The position numbers and the translations under genes were made by a program. DNA of 64,000 bases, taken from NCBI GenBank assembly GCA_963833885.1, contig CAWHZU010000031.1, positions 186,001-250,000 on the forward strand, given 5' to 3'. The notes beneath the pieces are model-generated. The model was not told the DNA's origin. It did no database searches and worked only from the letters and a program-made list of their open reading frames with translations. The stretch is from JASHPR01 sp963833885 (GTDB lineage: Bacteria > Actinomycetota > Actinomycetes > Streptosporangiales > Streptosporangiaceae). Numbering within the stretch: position 1 is the stretch's first letter; each line of letters starts with the position of its first letter. Shown piece after piece: positions 1 to 8,883 of the stretch.

Positions 1-2
1 AC

Positions 3-710
3 GCCAAGAAGCTGCGGCCGAAGGTCGGCGTGATGCTGCAGTCCGGCGGCATCCCCACCGCCGCCAGGCCCGGGGAGTACCTGCGGGTGATGGCCAGCTT
101 CCACGCCAACCCGATCGACCCGGGGCTGCTGATCGACCGGCTAGGCCTGGGAGGCTGCCTCCGCACCCCGTTCCGCCGGCTCTCCGGCGGCCAGCAGCAG
201 CGGCTGTCGCTGGCCGCTGCCGTGATCGGCCGTCCCGAGCTGGTGTTCCTCGACGAGCCGACGGCCGGCCTCGACCCCCAGGCGAGGCACGCCACCTGGA
301 GCCTGATCGGAGGTCTGCGCGACGCGGGGGCCGGTGTGATCCTGACCACCCACTACATGGAGGAGGCGGAACGCCTCGCCGACCGGGTCGCCGTCGTCGA
401 TCACGGCCATCTGGTCGCCGCGGGCACCCCGGCCGAGCTGACCGGCACCGCGGGCCAGCTCAGGTTCCGGGCCGAGCCCGGCCTGGACACCGACAGCCTG
501 ATCGCCGCGCTGCCGCCGGGCAGCGCCGCCAAGGAATCCCCGGCCGGGTACTACGTGGTCGAGGTGCACGACCGGGTCGACCCGCAGCTGCTCGCCGCGG
601 TCACCGCGTGGTGCGCGGAGCATGGCGTGCTCGCGCAGAGCCTGCGGATCGAGAACCGGACGCTCGAGGACGTCTTCCTCGAGCTGACCGGCCGGGAGCT
701 CCGCTCATGA
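3..710 (+). CDS. ABC transporter ATP-binding protein (5' truncated by window edge)
   Basis: C-terminal 235 residues of the nucleotide-binding subunit of an ABC-2 type exporter, a cytoplasmic ATPase that would drive the permease encoded next to it. The open frame runs off the left edge, so the Walker A motif is not visible. What is seen in order: Q-loop (VMLQSGG), signature LSGGQQQR, Walker B LVFLDEP, D-loop GLDPQ and H-loop LTTHYMEEAE, followed by the usual C-terminal domain of daunorubicin-resistance-type ATPases. The stop overlaps the start of the permease gene (ATGA), so the two are translationally coupled. In actinobacteria such a pair often lies beside ctaA, as here. Substrate is unknown. 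Confidence 0.93.
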   Translation, partial: AKKLRPKVGVMLQSGGIPTAARPGEYLRVMASFHANPIDPGLLIDRLGLGGCLRTPFRRLSGGQQQRLSLAAAVIGRPELVFLDEPTAGLDPQARHATWSLIGGLRDAGAGVILTTHYMEEAERLADRVAVVDHGHLVAAGTPAELTGTAGQLRFRAEPGLDTDSLIAALPPGSAAKESPAGYYVVEVHDRVDPQLLAAVTAWCAEHGVLAQSLRIENRTLEDVFLELTGRELRS

Positions 711-1513
711 CCGAGGCCGCGCGGACCCTGCCCGGCCCGCCGGTCCCGTGGCCCTCTCCGGCACCCGGCGCCGCGCCGCTGCCGGTAATGGTCGGCGCCC
801 AGGCCGCGCTCGAGCTGCGCACGCTGCTGCGCAACGGCGAGCAGCTGGTGCTGACGCTGATCATCCCGGTGCTGCTGATCGCCGCGTTCAGCCAGGAGGA
901 CCTCGTCAGCTACGGCCCGGGCAGCAGGATCGACTTCCTCGCCCCGGGCATCCTGGCGCTTGCGGTGATGTCCACCGCGTTCACCAGCCAGGCGATCGCC
1001 ACCGGGTTCGAGCGCCGGTACGGGGTGCTCAAGCGGCTCGGCGCGACGCCGCTGTCCCGCCGCGGCCTGATCGCGGCGAAGACCGTTACCGTGCTGGCCG
1101 TCGAAGTGCTGCAGTCGGCGCTGATCGTGATCGTCGCGCTGGCGCTCGGCTGGAATCCGCACGGCGGCGCTGCCGCGGCCGCGTGGTCGGTGGTGCTGAT
1201 GGTGGTGGGCACCGCGGCGTTCAGCGGGCTCGCCTTGCTGATGGCCGGCACGCTCCGTGCCGAGGCCACCCTGGCGGCCGCCAACCTGGTCTATCTCGTG
1301 ATGCTCGGAATCGGCGGCGTGGTGTTCCCGCTGACCAAATTCCCCGCGGGCGCGCGCCCGCTGCTGAAGCTGCTGCCCGCAGACGCGCTGTCCGACGGCC
1401 TGAGGTCGATGTTGCAGCTTGGCGGCGGCCTGCCCGTGCGGGACCTGCTGGTGCTCGCGGTCTGGGCGGTCGCTGGCATCGGACTCGCCGTGCGCACGTT
1501 TCGCTGGGAATAG
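707..1513 (+). CDS. ABC-2 type transporter permease
   Basis: Membrane subunit (268 residues) of the exporter whose ATPase precedes it. The start ATG overlaps the upstream stop by four bases. After a proline-rich N-terminal stretch there are about six hydrophobic segments, starting near LVLTLIIPVLLIAA, with the ABC-2 pattern of a soluble loop (SRIDFLAPGILAL) and a stretch with RRYGVLKRLGATPLSR between membrane spans. This short R-L-G-A-T-P motif is typical of the ABC-2 permease family. Substrate cannot be deduced; the linkage to heme A synthase is conserved in actinobacteria, but its meaning is not established. Confidence 0.9.
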   Translation: MTEAARTLPGPPVPWPSPAPGAAPLPVMVGAQAALELRTLLRNGEQLVLTLIIPVLLIAAFSQEDLVSYGPGSRIDFLAPGILALAVMSTAFTSQAIATGFERRYGVLKRLGATPLSRRGLIAAKTVTVLAVEVLQSALIVIVALALGWNPHGGAAAAAWSVVLMVVGTAAFSGLALLMAGTLRAEATLAAANLVYLVMLGIGGVVFPLTKFPAGARPLLKLLPADALSDGLRSMLQLGGGLPVRDLLVLAVWAVAGIGLAVRTFRWE

Positions 1514-1749
1514 CCGGAGCCTGCGGCCGCGATGGCGGCGTTCGGTGGCAGGGGCCTGGCCCGGGCAGTACGCGACCTGGTCCGGGCGCGGGCGTAGCGG
1601 GACTCGGCGGTCGTGGCGGCGTTTCGGCCCCGGGCGATCCGGTCCCGCCTAACCCGGGATAGCTGTGCCCGGGTGCAGCCCGGCGCGGAAATATGTACCC
1701 ACGTACTCTGGGCGTGACATCCGACGGACGAAAAGGGTTCTCTCCTACG

Positions 1750-2793
1750 ATGAGATCCGTGCCTGGCCGCCTCGCGAACGTGCTGCTGTCGCCGTCGCCG
1801 ACGTCGATGCGCCGGATCGCGCTGGCCGGGGTCGTGGCGAACGCCGGGATCGTGATGACCGGCGCGGGTGTCCGGCTAAGCGAGTCCGGCCTCGGCTGCC
1901 CGGACTGGCCGAGGTGCACGGCGACCAGCATCGTGGCCGGCGGCGACACCGGCGACCCGCTGATCCACCGCTGGGTGGAGTTCGGGAACCGGCTGGTAAC
2001 CCTCGCAATCTTCGTCGTCGCCGTCCTCGTCTTCGTCGCGGCCTGGCGCTACCGCGAGCAGGGCACCCGCCGGCGCGACGTGATGTGGCTCGCCTCGCTG
2101 CAGCCGGCCGGGATCTTCGCCCAGGCCGCCCTGGGCGGGATCGTGGTGCTGACCAAGCTCGACCCGGTCTGGGTGTCGATCCATTTCCTGCTCTCGATGG
2201 CCCTGGTGGCCGCGGCGGTCGCGCTGTACGTGCACTGCAGGGAGGGCCGGGGACCCACGCGGCTGCTGGTCCCGCGTGAGATACGGCTGGGCGCGTTCGG
2301 GACCGTGGGCGTGCTCGGCCTCATGCTCGCGGCGGGCACCGTGGTGACCGGTACCGGGCCGCTGGCCAGCGCCGGCGACATCCCCCGCTTTCACCTGCCG
2401 CTCGGCGGCGTGACCCAGTTCCACGCGGACATCGGCTGGCTGCTGGGCGGGCTGGTGATCGCGCTGGTCGTCGGTCTCCGCCTGGTCGGCGCGCCCCGCC
2501 GGGCCGTCAGGCTGAGCTGGCTGCTGCTGGCCCTGATCGGTGCGCAGGGTGCCATCGGCTACGCGCAGTACTTCAGCGGGCTGCCCGCCGGCCTGGTCTG
2601 GGTGCACGTCTCCGACTCGGTGGTGATCTGGGTCACCGCGCTGCTGCTGCTCTTCGCTCTGCGCGACCGGGGCCCGGCTGCCACGCAGAGCCAGGCTGGC
2701 ACCATGGGGACGCGCGCCGCGGGCTCCGCGGACGGCTCCCCTGCCGCGGTCGCGCCCGGCGCGCCGTTGCCCCAGGATGCCCGGCTGCGGTAG
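1750..2793 (+). CDS. ctaA: Heme A synthase (COX15/CtaA family)
   Basis: Integral membrane enzyme that oxidises the C8 methyl group of heme O to give heme A for aa3-type cytochrome oxidase. About 347 residues and eight predicted membrane spans. The first external loop holds the paired cysteines (CPDWPRC), and four spaced histidines expected to bind heme are present (IHRWVEFGNR, IHFLLS, QFHADIGW, WVHVSDS). I chose ATG 1750 because it gives the usual short N-terminus; an upstream in-frame ATG at 1693 would add 19 unlikely residues. The C-terminal tail is alanine/proline rich. The heme O synthase gene ctaB, commonly near this locus and next to tkt, is not present here. Confidence 0.93.
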   Translation: MRSVPGRLANVLLSPSPTSMRRIALAGVVANAGIVMTGAGVRLSESGLGCPDWPRCTATSIVAGGDTGDPLIHRWVEFGNRLVTLAIFVVAVLVFVAAWRYREQGTRRRDVMWLASLQPAGIFAQAALGGIVVLTKLDPVWVSIHFLLSMALVAAAVALYVHCREGRGPTRLLVPREIRLGAFGTVGVLGLMLAAGTVVTGTGPLASAGDIPRFHLPLGGVTQFHADIGWLLGGLVIALVVGLRLVGAPRRAVRLSWLLLALIGAQGAIGYAQYFSGLPAGLVWVHVSDSVVIWVTALLLLFALRDRGPAATQSQAGTMGTRAAGSADGSPAAVAPGAPLPQDARLR

Positions 2794-3388
2794 CGGCGAC
2801 CCCTGGCCCGCGGCGGCCACCGGCGTGATCAGCGCGGCAGCCGGGTGGCAGAAGGCGGTGCCCGGGGTACTCGTGCTCGCCATCGACGGGCACGGCGGAT
2901 CCGGAAAGTCGACGATCGCCGCGGCCGTCGCCCGGGCGACCGGGGCCGCGCTCGTGCACACCGACGACTTCTTCACCGGTGCCAGCCCCGAGCCGGGCAC
3001 GCGTTGGCCGATGGAGAGCTATTACGAGTGGCGGCGGCTGCGGATGCAGGCGCTCGAGCCGCTGCGCGCCGGGCGCCCTGCGTCGTTCCGCCGTTTTGAC
3101 TGGGAAGCCGGCAGCGGGCTGGACGGCGTGGTCACGGTCGATCCCGCCAGCCTGATCGTGGTCGAGGGCGTGTTCTCGGCGTCACCCGAACTCGCGGGCC
3201 AGGTGGACCGGGCGGTGTTCGTGGACACACCGGAACCCGAGCGGACGCGCCGGCTGCGCGGCAGGATCGCGCCCGAGGAATGGGACGACGAGTGGCTGCG
3301 CGCGGAGCGGGAGTACTTCCTGACCCGGCCGCCGTCGTCGTTCGACCTGATCGTGCCCGGCGCCTTCGGTGGCGGCGGGGTAGCATGA
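2777..3388 (+). CDS. Uridine kinase-like P-loop protein
   Basis: Cytoplasmic P-loop kinase-like protein of 203 residues. The Walker A motif GHGGSGKST lies near residue 40 and is followed by TDDFF, the acidic motif of the uridine/phosphoribulokinase family, then VVEGVFS (Walker B position), an RRLRGR lid-like segment and a C-terminal FDLIV strand. The start at 2777 overlaps the end of ctaA by 17 bases; a GTG at 2826 is an alternative that removes a poor N-terminus. Family members phosphorylate nucleosides or related small molecules; the actual substrate here is unknown. A TPP riboswitch follows directly, so this gene is probably not under its control. Confidence 0.8.
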   Translation: MPGCGSGDPWPAAATGVISAAAGWQKAVPGVLVLAIDGHGGSGKSTIAAAVARATGAALVHTDDFFTGASPEPGTRWPMESYYEWRRLRMQALEPLRAGRPASFRRFDWEAGSGLDGVVTVDPASLIVVEGVFSASPELAGQVDRAVFVDTPEPERTRRLRGRIAPEEWDDEWLRAEREYFLTRPPSSFDLIVPGAFGGGGVA

Positions 3389-3394
3389 ACGCAA

Positions 3395-3499
3395 ACTTCA
3401 CGGGAGCTCGGGCTGACCGGGCTGAGAGGGTGGCTGGCCGCATCGCCGTCGCGCCACCGACCGTTTGAACCTGACCGGGTAATGCCGGCGTAGGGAGGC
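3395..3499 (+). promoter_or_regulatory. TPP riboswitch (THI element)
   Basis: The conserved core is nearly complete: CTGAGA at 3422-3427, then after a variable P3 arm GAACCTGACCGGGTAATGCC followed by GGCGTAGGGA up to about 3496. The sequence starts just after the stop of the upstream gene and ends 8 bases before the start codon of the lipoprotein gene. The closing helix can pair CTTC (3396-3399) with GGAG (3494-3497), which is also the ribosome binding site, so thiamine pyrophosphate binding should block translation directly, without a separate terminator. Aptamer identity is certain from the motif; the mechanism is inferred. Confidence 0.95.
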
Positions 3500-3507
3500 A
3501 GTCAGCC

Positions 3508-5400
3508 ATGACCGCGGCCAGATACCCGCACCATCGCACGGCGCTGGCAGCGCTCGTGCTCACCGCCGCGGCCGCCCTCGGCCTGGCCGCCTGCGCCGGG
3601 GGCAGCGCGCCCGGAGCCTCGGTCGGCGGCGCTCCGGTCAGCGGCGGTACCGCGTACTTCGCCGAGCAGCCGCTGGCGCCGCCGACCTACATCTTCCCGC
3701 TGGTGTCCGGCGAGAACTTCACCACCGCGAACACCAGCGACCTGCAGACCCTGCTCTACCTGCCGCTCTACTGGTACGGGGACAAGGGAAAGGCGTCGAT
3801 CGACTACCCGCTGTCGATCGGCAACCCGCCGGTCTACAGCGACAGCGACCGGGTGGTCACGATCACGCTGAAGCACTACGCCTGGTCCGACGGCGAGATC
3901 GTCAGCGCCCGCGACGTCGGGTTCTGGATCAACATGCTCAAGGTCAACAAGGTGGACTGGGCGAACTACGTCCCCGGCGGATTCCCCGACAACGTGGTGT
4001 CCTGGAGTGCGCTCGGCCGCACCACCATCCGGCTGCGCCTCAACGCCAGCTACAACCCGTCCTGGTTCACCTATAACGAGCTCTCGCAGATCACACCGCT
4101 GCCGATCGCGTGGGACCGGACCTCGCTGTCCGCAGCCGTCCCGTCGCCGGACGAGGGGAATCTGCCCGACACCACGTCCACGGGCGCGAAGGCCGTGTAC
4201 AGCTTCCTGAACGGCCAGGCGACGAAGACGACCGGCTACGCCTCCAGCCCGCTCTGGTCGGTGGTCGATGGCCCGTGGCGGCTGGCCAGCCTCACCAGCG
4301 ACGGCATGGCCACGTTCGTGCCCAACCGGCGCTACTCCGGCCCGGACAGGCCGCACCTGGCGAAGTTCGTGGAGCTGCCCTTCACCTCGGCTGAAGCCGA
4401 GTTCTCGGTGCTCAAAGCCGGGCCGTCGAGCGGCGGGCCAGGCAGCTCCGGCCAGCAGATCTCGGTCGGCTACGTGCCCGACAACGACCTGCCGCAGCAG
4501 CCCTCGCTGAAAGCCCAGGGCTACCGGCTGGTGGCGGACTACCCGTTCGGCTTCGACTACTTCGAGCCGAACTTCAACAACCCGAAGGTCGGGCCGATCC
4601 TGCGGCAGCTGTACTTCCGCCAGGCGTTCCAGCACCTGGTCGACCAGACCGGATGGATCCACGCCTACTACAACGGCCTTGGGGTGCCCACCTACAGCCC
4701 GGTCCCGGCCAGCCCGGCCAACCCCTACTCGGACGCCAAGGCTTCGGTGAACCCGTATCCGTTCAGCGTGCCGGCCGCGAAAGCCCTGCTTTCCGCGCAC
4801 GGCTGGAAGATCGTCCCGGGCGGCGTCACCACCTGCGCCAGGCCGGGCACCGCCGCGGATGAGTGCGGCGCTGGCGTCAAGGTCGGCCAGCCGCTCCAGT
4901 TCACGCTCATGTACCCGAGCGGCCTGCCGTACACCGACGCCTCAATGGCAGACCTGCAGTCGGTCGCCAGGCAGGTGGGCATCGAGATCTCGCTGGACCA
5001 GGTGACCCAGGCCACGATCGCCGCGACCATCGAGCCGTGCTCGTCCTCGTCGCCCGCATGCAGCTGGGAGATCGGCCAGTACGGCACCGCGTGGCTGTTC
5101 GAGCCGGATCACTACCCGACCGGCGACGAGATCTTCCAGACCGGCGCGCTCGGCAACGTGAACAACTACTCGGACCCGGCCATCGACAAGCTCATCACGG
5201 CGACGACCACGACGTCGGCGAGCGGCGCGCAGGCGGCGCTCAACGCCTACGCCGACCAGGCCCGGCTGCAGCTCCCCGACTTCTGGCAGCCCAGCCCCGG
5301 CACGCTGATCACGGTCCAGTCGAACCTGCGCGGCTTCTCGCCGAACGCCTACGGATTCATCGATCCGGAGGAGTGGTACTTCACGAAGGCGCCCAGGTGA
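3508..5400 (+). CDS. ABC transporter substrate-binding lipoprotein, family 5, under TPP riboswitch
   Basis: Secreted lipoprotein of 630 residues with a signal peptide and lipobox LAAC (lipid-anchored Cys near residue 29). The mature part is an extracellular solute-binding protein of family 5 (oligopeptide/nickel type), shown by the overall length and stretches such as WSDGEIVSARDVGFWIN, YNPSWFTYNELSQITPLP and the C-terminal LPDFWQP region. No permease or ATPase gene lies next to it. The TPP riboswitch directly upstream suggests that the ligand is thiamine or a thiamine precursor, or that the gene supports thiamine supply. It is clearly paralogous to the lipoprotein at 43757-45562. The next gene downstream, tkt, encodes a TPP-dependent enzyme. 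Confidence 0.93.
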   Translation: MTAARYPHHRTALAALVLTAAAALGLAACAGGSAPGASVGGAPVSGGTAYFAEQPLAPPTYIFPLVSGENFTTANTSDLQTLLYLPLYWYGDKGKASIDYPLSIGNPPVYSDSDRVVTITLKHYAWSDGEIVSARDVGFWINMLKVNKVDWANYVPGGFPDNVVSWSALGRTTIRLRLNASYNPSWFTYNELSQITPLPIAWDRTSLSAAVPSPDEGNLPDTTSTGAKAVYSFLNGQATKTTGYASSPLWSVVDGPWRLASLTSDGMATFVPNRRYSGPDRPHLAKFVELPFTSAEAEFSVLKAGPSSGGPGSSGQQISVGYVPDNDLPQQPSLKAQGYRLVADYPFGFDYFEPNFNNPKVGPILRQLYFRQAFQHLVDQTGWIHAYYNGLGVPTYSPVPASPANPYSDAKASVNPYPFSVPAAKALLSAHGWKIVPGGVTTCARPGTAADECGAGVKVGQPLQFTLMYPSGLPYTDASMADLQSVARQVGIEISLDQVTQATIAATIEPCSSSSPACSWEIGQYGTAWLFEPDHYPTGDEIFQTGALGNVNNYSDPAIDKLITATTTTSASGAQAALNAYADQARLQLPDFWQPSPGTLITVQSNLRGFSPNAYGFIDPEEWYFTKAPR

Positions 5401-5562
5401 GCTGACGTCACTCGTCCGACCAGCGGCGCCGGCCGCGCTGACCCCCCTGGGGGCTACTCGTGCAGGACTTCATCTGCGCTTAACGAGCGGGGCAGGTTAG
5501 GTTCGCCGCGATGCGGATAGGGTCAACCTGATGCCCTATTGCACGCAAAGGAGTGTGCCCGC

Positions 5563-7719
5563 TTGAGCGACCCCGCGACTCAGCGCAGCGAGCGGAACGA
5601 GCAAGACGACGCCCTCTCCTGGTCGCCGGCGGACGCCAGAGCGGTCGACCTGATCAGAGTTCTGGCCATGGACGCCGTGCAAAAGGCCGAATCGGGGCAT
5701 CCGGGAACGGCCATGAGCCTGGCTCCGGCCGCGTACGTGCTGTTTCAGCGGGTGCTGCGGCATGATCCCGCCGACGCAGACTGGATCGGCCGGGACCGGT
5801 TCGTCCTGTCCTGTGGTCATTCCAGCCTGACCCTCTACATCCAGCTCTACCTGTCCGGCTACGACTGACCCTCGGCGACCTGGAGCAGCTGCGCACCTGG
5901 GGCAGCAGGACGCCGGGGCATCCCGAGCGCCATCACACGCCCGGCGTTGAGATCACCACGGGTCCGCTCGGCCAGGGGCTCGCGAACGCCGTCGGCATGG
6001 CGATGGCCGCCCGCCGGGTACGCGGCCTCATGGACCCCGATGCTCCGGCTGGAACGAGCCCGTTCGACCACCACGTCTACGCCTTCGCCTCCGATGGCGA
6101 CATGGAGGAGGGCATCACCCACGAGGCTTCCTCGCTGGCCGGCCATCAGCAACTCGGCAATCTGATCGTGCTCTACGACGACAACGACATCTCGATCGAG
6201 GACGACACCGCGATCGCCAAGTCCGAGGACGTGTGCGCCAGGTACGAGGCATACGGCTGGCACGTGCAGCGGGTCAGCTTCCGCCAGCCGGGCGGCTACC
6301 ACGAGGACGTCCAGGCCCTGTACCGGGCGCTGCTGGCGGCCAGGGACCACACGCAGGCGCCGTCGTTCATCGCGCTCAGCACCATCATCGGCTGGCCGGC
6401 GCCGAACAAGCAGAACACCGGCGCGGCACACGGCTCGGCCCTCGGCGCCGACGAGGTCGCGGCGACCAAGGAAATCCTGCACTTCGACCCGGCCGTTTCG
6501 TTCCCGGTCGAGGACGACGTGGTGGACCACGCGCGCGACGTAGCCGACCGGGGCAAGCGGGCCCACGCGCACTGGGACGAGCAGTTCGCGCGGTGGGCCG
6601 CGGCCCAGCCTAAGCGCAAGGCGCTGCTCGACCGGCTCGCCGCGCGCGAGCTGCCCGAGGGGTGGGCCTCTGCGCTGCCGGTCTTCGAGCCCGACGCCAA
6701 AGGCGTGGCCACCCGCAAGGCGTCCGGCGAGGTGCTGAACGCGCTCGCCCCGGTGCTCCCCGAGCTCTGGGGCGGTTCGGCCGACCTCGCCGGGAGCAAC
6801 GACACCACGATGGCGGGCGAGCCGTCGTTCATCCCGCCGGAACACCAGACCAAGATGTTCCCCGGCAACATCTACGGCCGCACGCTGCACTTCGGCATCC
6901 GCGAGCACACGATGGGCGCGATCCTGAACGGGATCGCCGCCGACGGCCTGACCCGGCCGTACGGCGGCACGTTCCTGGTGTTCAGCGACTACATGCGGGG
7001 GGCGGTCCGGCTGGCGGCGCTGTCCAGGCTCCCGTCGACCTTCATCTGGACGCACGACTCCATCGGCCTCGGCGAAGACGGCCCGACCCACCAGCCGGTC
7101 GAGCACCTGTGGGCGCTGCGCGCCATTCCCGGCCTCGACGTGGTCAGGCCAGCCGACGCCAACGAGACCGCGGTGGCCTGGCGGGCCATCCTGGAGCGGC
7201 CGAACGGGCCGGCCGGGCTGTGCCTGACCCGGCAGAACGTGCCGGTGTTCGACCGCTCCGGGGCATCTGGGCTGGCCAGCGCCGAGCTGACCGCCCGCGG
7301 CGGGTACGTGCTCGCGGAGGCAGTGAGGGGGGATGGGGAGGCGGGTGGGGGGCAGCCCGAGGTCATCCTCATCGGCACCGGCAGCGAGGTGCAGATCGCG
7401 CTGGCCGCCAGGGAGGCGCTGCAGCAGGACGGAATCGCGGCCAGGGTGGTTTCCATGCCCTGCGTGGAATGGTTTGCCGAGCAGGATGCTTCTTACCAGC
7501 AGGAGGTACTCCCGACCCGCGTCCGGGCGAGGGTGAGCGTCGAGGCGGGGATTGCCCTCGGCTGGCGGGGGTTCGTCGGTGACGCTGGCGAGTGCGTGGG
7601 CCTGGAGCACTTTGGCGAATCAGCGGATTATCAGACTCTGTACAGAGGAATTCGGAATCACGGCCGAGCACGTGGTCACGGCCGCGAAGGCGAGCCTGGC
7701 CCGGGTAAGGGCCAGATAG
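5563..7719 (+). CDS. tkt: Transketolase, interrupted by two opposite single-base frameshifts
   Basis: TPP-dependent enzyme of the non-oxidative pentose phosphate pathway that moves two-carbon units between sugar phosphates. TTG 5563 has an AAGGAG site about ten bases upstream. The frame ends early at TGA 5866-5868, where GAC-CTG-ACC has lost one C; translation in the next frame restores LTLGDLEQLRTW onward. Near 7647 an extra G shifts the frame again; restoring it gives a normal C-terminus ending KASLARVRAR and stop TAG 7717-7719. Without that correction the frame runs into tal. Restored length is about 718 residues. TPP/Mg motif region DGDMEEG and catalytic-domain motifs (FGIREHTMG, DSIGLGEDGPTHQP) are present. 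A G-rich repeat (7324-7352) lengthens the linker before PEVILIGTGSEV. Confidence 0.92.
7324..7352 (+). repeat. Dispersed G-rich mini-repeat, copy 1 (in tkt)
   Basis: 29 nt with four G-tracts, beginning TGAGGGGGGATGGGG and ending AGGCGGGTGGGGGG. It reads in frame as VRGDGEAGGG and sits between LAEA and PEVIL, where family members have a linker about seven residues shorter. Other copies: 29382-29410, 35449-35476 (minus strand) and 43024-43051. Confidence 0.8.
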
Positions 7720-7736
7720 CGCAAGGAGCTAAAGCC

Positions 7737-8858
7737 ATGAACCCTCAGCCCGACATACTTGCCCAGCTCACCGACGCCGGCGTGTCCATCTGGCTCGACG
7801 ACATCAGCCGGGAGCGCCTGACTACCGGCAACCTGAAGGACCTGGTCCGTGACATGCACGTGCGCGGGGTGACGTCGAACCCGACGATCTTCGCGAAGGC
7901 CCTGTCCCAGGGCGATGCCTATAACGACCAGGTGGCCGACCTGGCGCTGCGCGGCGTCAGCGTCGAGGAGGCCAGCCGGGACATCACCACCTACGACATC
8001 CGCTGGGCGTGCGACGTGCTGCGGCCCGTCTACGACGAGTCCGGCGGCGTCGATGGCCGGGTGTCCCTCGAGGTCGACCCGCGGATCGCCAGGGACACCA
8101 CGGGCAAGACGGCCGCCGAGGCCAGGGCGCTCTGGTGGATGGTCGACCGGCCCAACCTGTTCATCAAGATCCCGGCGACCGAGGCGGGGATCCCGGCCAT
8201 CACCCAGTGCCTGTCCGAGGGGATCAGCGTCAACGTGACCCTGATCTTCTCGCTGCAGCGCTACGGCGAGGTGATCGACGCGTTCATGGCCGGGATGGAG
8301 GGCGCCGCCGCGGCCGGCCGGGACCTGAGCAAGATCGCCTCGGTGGCTTCGTTCTTCGTCAGCCGGGTGGACACCGAGGTCGACGACAGGCTGGACAAGC
8401 TGGGCACGCCCGAGGCCGAGGCGCTGCGCGGCAAGGCCGCCGTGGCCAACGCGCGGCTCGCCTACGAGCTCTTCGAGCAGAGGCTCGCCACTCCGCGGTG
8501 GAAGGCCCTGGCCGAGCGCGGTGTGCACGTACAGCGCCCGCTGTGGGCCTCGACCAGCGTCAAGGACCCGAGCTTCGCCGACACCATGTACGTCGTGGAC
8601 CTCGTCGCCCCGGACACCGTGAACACGATGCCGGAGGCCACGCTGCACGCCACCGCGGCCCACGGCCAGCTGCACGGCAACACGATCGACGGCACGTACG
8701 AGGAGTCCCGGCAGGTGTTCCGGCAGCTCGAGGCGCTCGGCATCCCCTACGACGACGTGACGGCGGTGCTGGAGGACCAGGGCGTGGAGAAGTTCGAGGC
8801 ATCGTGGGTCGAGCTGCTCGACACGATCAAGACCCAGATGGCCGCGGCGAAGAAGTGA
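7737..8858 (+). CDS. tal: Transaldolase
   Basis: Cytoplasmic enzyme of the non-oxidative pentose phosphate pathway; transfers dihydroxyacetone from sedoheptulose 7-phosphate to glyceraldehyde 3-phosphate. 373 residues, the usual length for actinobacterial long-form transaldolase. The Schiff-base lysine lies in FIKIPATEAG (about residue 144); TSNPTIFAKAL near the N-terminus and FFVSRVDTEVD are further family signatures. ATG 7737 has AAGGAG seven to twelve bases upstream. It follows tkt by 17 bases and belongs to the tkt-tal-zwf-opcA-pgl operon. The glucose-6-phosphate isomerase gene that often separates tal and zwf is missing here. Confidence 0.97.
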   Translation: MNPQPDILAQLTDAGVSIWLDDISRERLTTGNLKDLVRDMHVRGVTSNPTIFAKALSQGDAYNDQVADLALRGVSVEEASRDITTYDIRWACDVLRPVYDESGGVDGRVSLEVDPRIARDTTGKTAAEARALWWMVDRPNLFIKIPATEAGIPAITQCLSEGISVNVTLIFSLQRYGEVIDAFMAGMEGAAAAGRDLSKIASVASFFVSRVDTEVDDRLDKLGTPEAEALRGKAAVANARLAYELFEQRLATPRWKALAERGVHVQRPLWASTSVKDPSFADTMYVVDLVAPDTVNTMPEATLHATAAHGQLHGNTIDGTYEESRQVFRQLEALGIPYDDVTAVLEDQGVEKFEASWVELLDTIKTQMAAAKK

Positions 8859-8883
8859 CGAGGCGGACCGGCGGAGGAACCGG

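Noticed and set aside
5440..5456. CCCCCCTGGGGG palindrome after the first lipoprotein gene as a terminator
   Set aside because: The stem is only five to six bases with practically no loop and no T-run, too weak to support a terminator.
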